From: Fulvimarina manganoxydans
GTDB taxonomy: Bacteria > Pseudomonadota > Alphaproteobacteria > Rhizobiales > Rhizobiaceae
Assembly: GCF_900176465.1 (NCBI RefSeq)
Contig: NZ_FWXR01000028.1
Span: 1 to 55,095, forward strand
Length of the DNA stretch: 55,095 nt
Direction: 5' to 3'
Below, piece by piece: positions 51,434-55,095 of this stretch. The stretch's first letter is position 1. Each line of letters begins with the position of its first letter. A model generated the notes under the pieces. That model ran no database searches, had not been told where the DNA came from, and saw only the letters and a program-made list of their open reading frames with translations. The translations under genes and the position numbers were made by a program.

Positions 51434-51697
51434 ATGAGCTGGACGCCCTATCTCGTTTCGCTCGCCATCGGCATTCTCGTCGGCGTGATCTACGGGGCCG
51501 TTCAGGTCCGCTCGCCTGCCCCGCCGATCATCGCACTCCTCGGATTGCTGGGCATGCTCGCCGGCGAGGCGGCCGTACAATGGCTGCGCGGTCATGGCGA
51601 TGTCGTGGCGAGCGCCATGCATCTGAAATCCTTCGCCATATCCCGGCACAGCGCGCCGGACCCGAAAGCACCCCCTCCCTCCCACTCGGACATTTGA
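51434..51697 (+). CDS. XapX-domain (DUF1427) membrane protein
   Basis: 87 residues. Two hydrophobic helices (YLVSLAIGILVGVIYGAVQV and PPIIALLGLLGMLAGEAAV) with the short loop RSPAPPI between them, the XapX signature. XapX proteins are small inner-membrane proteins often found next to isochorismatase-fold and amidohydrolase genes; their function is not known. ATG 51434 follows GGAGACAAGCCC. Eighteen bases separate it from the next gene. Confidence 0.82.
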   Translation: MSWTPYLVSLAIGILVGVIYGAVQVRSPAPPIIALLGLLGMLAGEAAVQWLRGHGDVVASAMHLKSFAISRHSAPDPKAPPPSHSDI

Positions 51698-51715
51698 CCC
51701 CCACGGAGCCAACCG

Positions 51716-52405
51716 ATGTCGAAGCTCGATGTTCTGACCCCGCAAAACAGCCAGTTGATCTTCATCGATCACCAGCCGCAAATGGCGTTCGGCGTCCAGT
51801 CGATCGACCGCCAGACCCTGAAGAACAACACGGTGGCGCTGGCCAAGGCGGGCAAGATCTTCGCCATTCCCACCATCATCACCACGGTCGAGACACAGAG
51901 CTTCTCGGGCCACACCTATCCCGAACTCCTCGACGTTGTCCCCGACGCCCCGCTTCTGGAACGCAGCTCGATGAATTCCTGGGACGACCAGAAAGTCCGC
52001 GACGCGCTCGCCAAAGGCGCGGCGGAGGGGCGCAAGAAGATCATCGTCTCGGGTCTGTGGACCGAGGTCTGCAACCTCACCTTCGCTCTCAGTTGCATGG
52101 CGGATACCGATTACGAGATCTACATGGTCGCCGACGCCTCCGGGGGCACCTCGGCAGACGCGCATAAATACGCCATGGATCGCATGGTGCAGGCGGGCGT
52201 GATCCCGGTGACCTGGCAGCAGGTTCTTCTCGAGTGGCAGCGCGACTGGGCGCGCAAGACGACCTATGACGCCGTGATCGGGCTCGTTCAGGAGCATTCC
52301 GGCGCCTATGGCATGGGCGTCGATTACGCCTTCACCATGGTCCACAAGGGCGCAAGCCGTACCCATCATCACGGCCAGACGCTCGCCCCTCAGGGCGCGG
52401 TCTGA
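51716..52405 (+). CDS. isochorismatase-fold hydrolase (YcaC-like)
   Basis: 229 residues, cytoplasmic (no signal). Catalytic Asp18 in LIFIDHQPQMAFG and nucleophile Cys119 in VSGLWTEVCNLTFAL; LLERSSMNSWDDQKV matches the YcaC loop that carries the third residue. The C-terminal extension is histidine-rich (RTHHHGQT). YcaC itself has no settled substrate. Its partners here (XapX, amidohydrolase, MFS) form a recurrent neighbourhood that suggests hydrolysis of an amide or imide compound taken from outside. Confidence 0.87.
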   Translation: MSKLDVLTPQNSQLIFIDHQPQMAFGVQSIDRQTLKNNTVALAKAGKIFAIPTIITTVETQSFSGHTYPELLDVVPDAPLLERSSMNSWDDQKVRDALAKGAAEGRKKIIVSGLWTEVCNLTFALSCMADTDYEIYMVADASGGTSADAHKYAMDRMVQAGVIPVTWQQVLLEWQRDWARKTTYDAVIGLVQEHSGAYGMGVDYAFTMVHKGASRTHHHGQTLAPQGAV

Positions 52406-52520
52406 GGCCGGCCCGCACCGCCCGCGCGGCGAGCGGGCGGTGCCTTTTCCCCAACAGGAACGACAGCCTTGTCCGGCCGCGCGTCTCGCGCACGGCCCGC
52501 CGCGTCTTGAGGAGCGCCCC

Positions 52521-54239
52521 ATGACGACCGCCGATCTGATCCTGATGAATGGCAAGGTCACGACGATGGATCCGGCCCGCCCCGAAGCGGCGGCCATCGC
52601 CGTGACGGGCGGGCTGATTCAGGCAGTTGGCCCGGATGCCGACATCATGGCCTATCAAAGTCCCGAGACGCGGGTGATCGATCTTCGCGGCCAGCGGGTG
52701 ATTCCCGGGCTGATTGACAGCCACACCCATATCATCCGCCAGGGCAACAATTTCGCTATGGAGCTGCGCTGGGATCGCGTGCCCTCGCTGGCCGACGGGC
52801 TCAGAATGCTCAAAGAGCAGGCCGAACGCACGCCCGCCGGACAATGGATCCGCGTCGTTGGCGGCTGGTCGGCCGATCAGTTCGCCGAGCGCCGCCTGCC
52901 GACGATCGACGAGATCAACGCCGTCTCGCCGGACGTGCCCGTCTATGTGCTGCATCTTTACGACCGGGCATGGCTAAACCAGGCGGCGCTGCGGGCGCTC
53001 GGGATCGACAGCCATTATTACGAGCCCTTCGTTTCCGGCCGTCTGGAGCGAGACGATGACGGCAAGCCGACCGGACTGGCGCTGGCGCGGCCCAATGCGC
53101 AGCCGCTTTACGCGCTTCTCGACGTGGCGCCGAAGCTCGATTTCGAGCAGCAGCTTCTGTCCACCAAGCACTATTTCCGCGCCCTCAACGCCCTCGGTCT
53201 CACCTCGGCGCTCGATTGCGCCGGCGGCTTCCTCAACTATCCCGACGATTACGGCGTGATCAGCGCGCTCAACCGGCGCGACGAACAGACCGTGCGCATC
53301 GGCTATCAGCTCTTCGCGCAGCGTCCCGGCTTCGAGCTCGACGATTTCCGGCGCTGGAACGATCTGGTGAAGCCGGATGCGGGGGACGATTTTCTGAAAT
53401 GCGTCGGTGCCGGCGAGATGCTGGTGGCCTCGGCCTACGATTTCGAGGATTTTTCCTATCCGCGCCCGACGCTTGCCCCGCGTATGGAAAGCGATCTGAG
53501 GCCGGTACTGGAGTTCCTGTTCCAGAACCGCTGGCCGATCCGCTTCCACTGCACCTATGAGGAGAGCGCCCATCGCCTGCTCAAGCTGGTCGAGGACGTC
53601 GGACGGGATCAGGGCCTCGACGAGTTGAACTGGATCTTCGACCATGGCGAGACCATCTCGCCCGCCACCATGGACTGGATCGCGCGGCTCGGTGGCGGCA
53701 TCAGCTATCAGAACCGGATCGCCTTTCAGGCAAGCGCCTATGAGGCGCGCTACGGCACGGATGCGCTTCGCCATGTCATGCCGGTGAAGAAGATGATGGC
53801 CGCCGGCGTGCCGCTGGCCGCCGGCACCGATGCGACGCGGGTTTCCTCCTACAATCCGTGGCTGGCGATCCACTGGGCCGTCTCCGGCAAGGGCCGCGGC
53901 GGCGACGTGATCTGGGCGGAAGATAATCGTCTCAGCCGGCACGACGCGCTTCGCCACTGGACAGTGGAGGGGGCCTGGTTCAGCCGCGACACCGGCCGCA
54001 AAGGCCAGATCAAGCCGGGCCAGATGGCCGATCTCGCCGTCCTCGATCGCGACTATTTCACCATCCCCGAGGACGACATCGCCGATATCGAGGCCGATCT
54101 GACCCTTCTCGGCGGCAAGATCGTCTTCGCGAAGGCGGCCTTCGCGGCCCATGCGCCCGCGCCGCTCGCCTTCCTGCCCGACTGGTCGCCCGTGCCCTTA
54201 TTCGGGGCGCCGGGCGCTGCGCCGAAACAGGCGGCCTGA
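52521..54239 (+). CDS. YtcJ-type amidohydrolase
   Basis: 572 residues. ATG 52521 follows GAGGAGC; the frame is open upstream but that part overlaps the preceding gene. Amidohydrolase superfamily, with the metal-binding His68 and His70 in PGLIDSHTHIIRQG, the segments FHCTYEESAHRLL and FDHGETISP, and the catalytic Asp in PLAAGTDATRVSSYNPW. The C-terminal GQIKPGQMADLAVLDRDYF closes the metal barrel's small domain. YtcJ-like enzymes split C-N bonds of amides or cyclic amides; the actual substrate is unknown. Confidence 0.87.
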   Translation: MTTADLILMNGKVTTMDPARPEAAAIAVTGGLIQAVGPDADIMAYQSPETRVIDLRGQRVIPGLIDSHTHIIRQGNNFAMELRWDRVPSLADGLRMLKEQAERTPAGQWIRVVGGWSADQFAERRLPTIDEINAVSPDVPVYVLHLYDRAWLNQAALRALGIDSHYYEPFVSGRLERDDDGKPTGLALARPNAQPLYALLDVAPKLDFEQQLLSTKHYFRALNALGLTSALDCAGGFLNYPDDYGVISALNRRDEQTVRIGYQLFAQRPGFELDDFRRWNDLVKPDAGDDFLKCVGAGEMLVASAYDFEDFSYPRPTLAPRMESDLRPVLEFLFQNRWPIRFHCTYEESAHRLLKLVEDVGRDQGLDELNWIFDHGETISPATMDWIARLGGGISYQNRIAFQASAYEARYGTDALRHVMPVKKMMAAGVPLAAGTDATRVSSYNPWLAIHWAVSGKGRGGDVIWAEDNRLSRHDALRHWTVEGAWFSRDTGRKGQIKPGQMADLAVLDRDYFTIPEDDIADIEADLTLLGGKIVFAKAAFAAHAPAPLAFLPDWSPVPLFGAPGAAPKQAA

Positions 54240-54325
54240 TCGCTCGCCAACACTGCCGCCTCCGAAAGTCGTCGCCGCCCCTCACCGAGGTGATCCCGCC
54301 GGGCGTTGCGCCATGAAGAGAAGCC

Positions 54326-55095
54326 ATGACCGAACCTCACCACCAGGACGATAAGCTTGCCAAGGCGCGCACCATCGGCGCTTTCGCGCCTTTCGGACAT
54401 CGCGCCTTCGCCCTGTTGTGGACGGCCACGCTGATTTCCAACATCGGCACATGGATGCACGATGTGGGGGCGGGATGGCTGATGACCACGCTCGATCCGA
54501 GCCCCGCCGTCGTGACCCTGGTGCAAGCCGCGACCACCCTGCCGGTGTTTCTGTTCGGCCTCTTGGCAGGTGCTTTGGCGGACCGGCTCGACAAGCGGCG
54601 CATGCTGATCGCGATCAATTCGGGCCTCTTCCTGGTCGTCGCCTGTCTCGCCTTTCTAGTCTGGCTGGGAGAGATGACGCCGCTCCTGCTCATCGTCTTC
54701 ACCCTCATCATCGGCACGGGCGCTGCCTTCATGGCGCCGGCCTGGCAGGCGGTCGTGCCGCAGCTCGTCCCGCGCGAAGCGCTGAAACCCGCCATCGCGC
54801 TGAATTCCATGGGTATCAATATCAGCCGGGCGATCGGCCCTGCCCTCGCCGGCGTCCTGATCGCCGGCATCGGCCTCGCAGCGCCCTTCGCGCTCAATGC
54901 CGCAAGCTTCCTCGTGATCATCGCCGCCCTGTTGATGTGGCGGCCGGAGCCGCGGCCTCTGCGACAGCCGGCAGGCTCCATCCTTTCGGAAATGGCGATG
55001 GGCCTGCGCCATGTGCGCCACAACGCTGCGATGCTGGCGACACTGGTGCGGGCGCTGGCCTTCTTCCTTTTCGCCTCGGCGGTCTGGTCCCTCCT
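54326..55095 (+). CDS. MFS transporter, EntS/DUF894-like (cut by window end)
   Basis: 256 complete codons visible; the gene continues past the window end. It starts with ATG 54326 after GAAGAGAAGCC. The first helices (HRAFALLWTATLISNIGTWM, LLAGALADRLDKRRMLIAIN) carry the MFS motif A between helices 2 and 3, and WQAVVPQLVPREALKPAIAL is typical of the enterobactin-exporter-like MFS group (DUF894). It follows the amidohydrolase by 86 bp on the same strand and probably exports or imports the compound handled by this cluster. Confidence 0.85.
   Translation, partial: MTEPHHQDDKLAKARTIGAFAPFGHRAFALLWTATLISNIGTWMHDVGAGWLMTTLDPSPAVVTLVQAATTLPVFLFGLLAGALADRLDKRRMLIAINSGLFLVVACLAFLVWLGEMTPLLLIVFTLIIGTGAAFMAPAWQAVVPQLVPREALKPAIALNSMGINISRAIGPALAGVLIAGIGLAAPFALNAASFLVIIAALLMWRPEPRPLRQPAGSILSEMAMGLRHVRHNAAMLATLVRALAFFLFASAVWSL

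Overview
The window is GC-rich alphaproteobacterial DNA, most likely from a Hyphomicrobiales (Rhizobiales) member. I infer this from the repABC-type partition genes, the parS consensus typical of that order, the codon use and the dispersed intergenic palindromes; the genus cannot be fixed. Because a repA-repB partition cassette with centromere sites and a counter-transcribed RNA lies at 10.7-14.7 kb, the window is probably part of a large plasmid or chromid carrying catabolic cargo. I saw no rRNA, tRNA or CRISPR array.

Layout. 1-0.8 kb: no gene except a decayed IS6-family transposase remnant. 0.9-6.5 kb (+): an iron-siderophore uptake cassette (AraC/PchR-type regulator, TonB-dependent receptor broken by one frameshift, MFS permease, DUF2218/SIP ferri-siderophore reductase). 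6.5-7.7 kb: two nested, decayed IS6 elements, one of which has truncated a DUF427 gene that followed a DCC thiol-oxidoreductase gene (8.0-8.3 kb). 8.7-10.7 kb: a membrane GGDEF-EAL protein. 10.7-14.7 kb (-): repA, repB and, in the repC position, an unrelated-looking winged-helix protein, with an antisense RNA between repB and that gene and two parS sites. 15.2-19.2 kb (+): a Tat-exported PaoABC-type molybdenum aldehyde dehydrogenase. 19.4-24.3 kb: an exported CAP-domain protein, a broken IS3 element, an ABC-F tail fragment, and a divergent DUF1254 lipoprotein/TetR pair sharing an operator-like palindrome.

24.5-30.2 kb holds a GntR-controlled set for (hydro)aromatic compounds: HpaI aldolase, HpaH hydratase, an intradiol (hydroxyquinol-type) dioxygenase, AroQ, a TIM-barrel isomerase/dehydratase and, divergently, a shikimate dehydrogenase. 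30.5-32.1 kb is a periplasmic 5'-nucleotidase. 32.4-41.0 kb reads as a lysine degradation locus: lysine 6-dehydrogenase-like enzyme with a divergent Lrp regulator, then HglS (2-oxoadipate to D-2-hydroxyglutarate), AmaB (piperideine-6-carboxylate/aminoadipate semialdehyde dehydrogenase), an aminotransferase and a DAO-family oxidase that may be pipecolate oxidase, with a LysR regulator divergent from hglS. Together these would take lysine through aminoadipate and 2-oxoadipate to 2-hydroxyglutarate.

41.5-46.9 kb is one 1816-residue DUF4347/RTX/DUF4214 secreted protein. 47.5-51.2 kb has an exported YcaC-like isochorismatase-fold protein and an exported alpha/beta hydrolase with an aspartate nucleophile, followed by two LysR genes. 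51.4 kb to the end is a (+) cluster: XapX membrane protein, a second YcaC-like hydrolase, a YtcJ-type amidohydrolase and an MFS exporter cut by the window edge.

The strongest candidates for something new are the repAB replicon with a non-RepC third gene and the compact lysine degradation locus.
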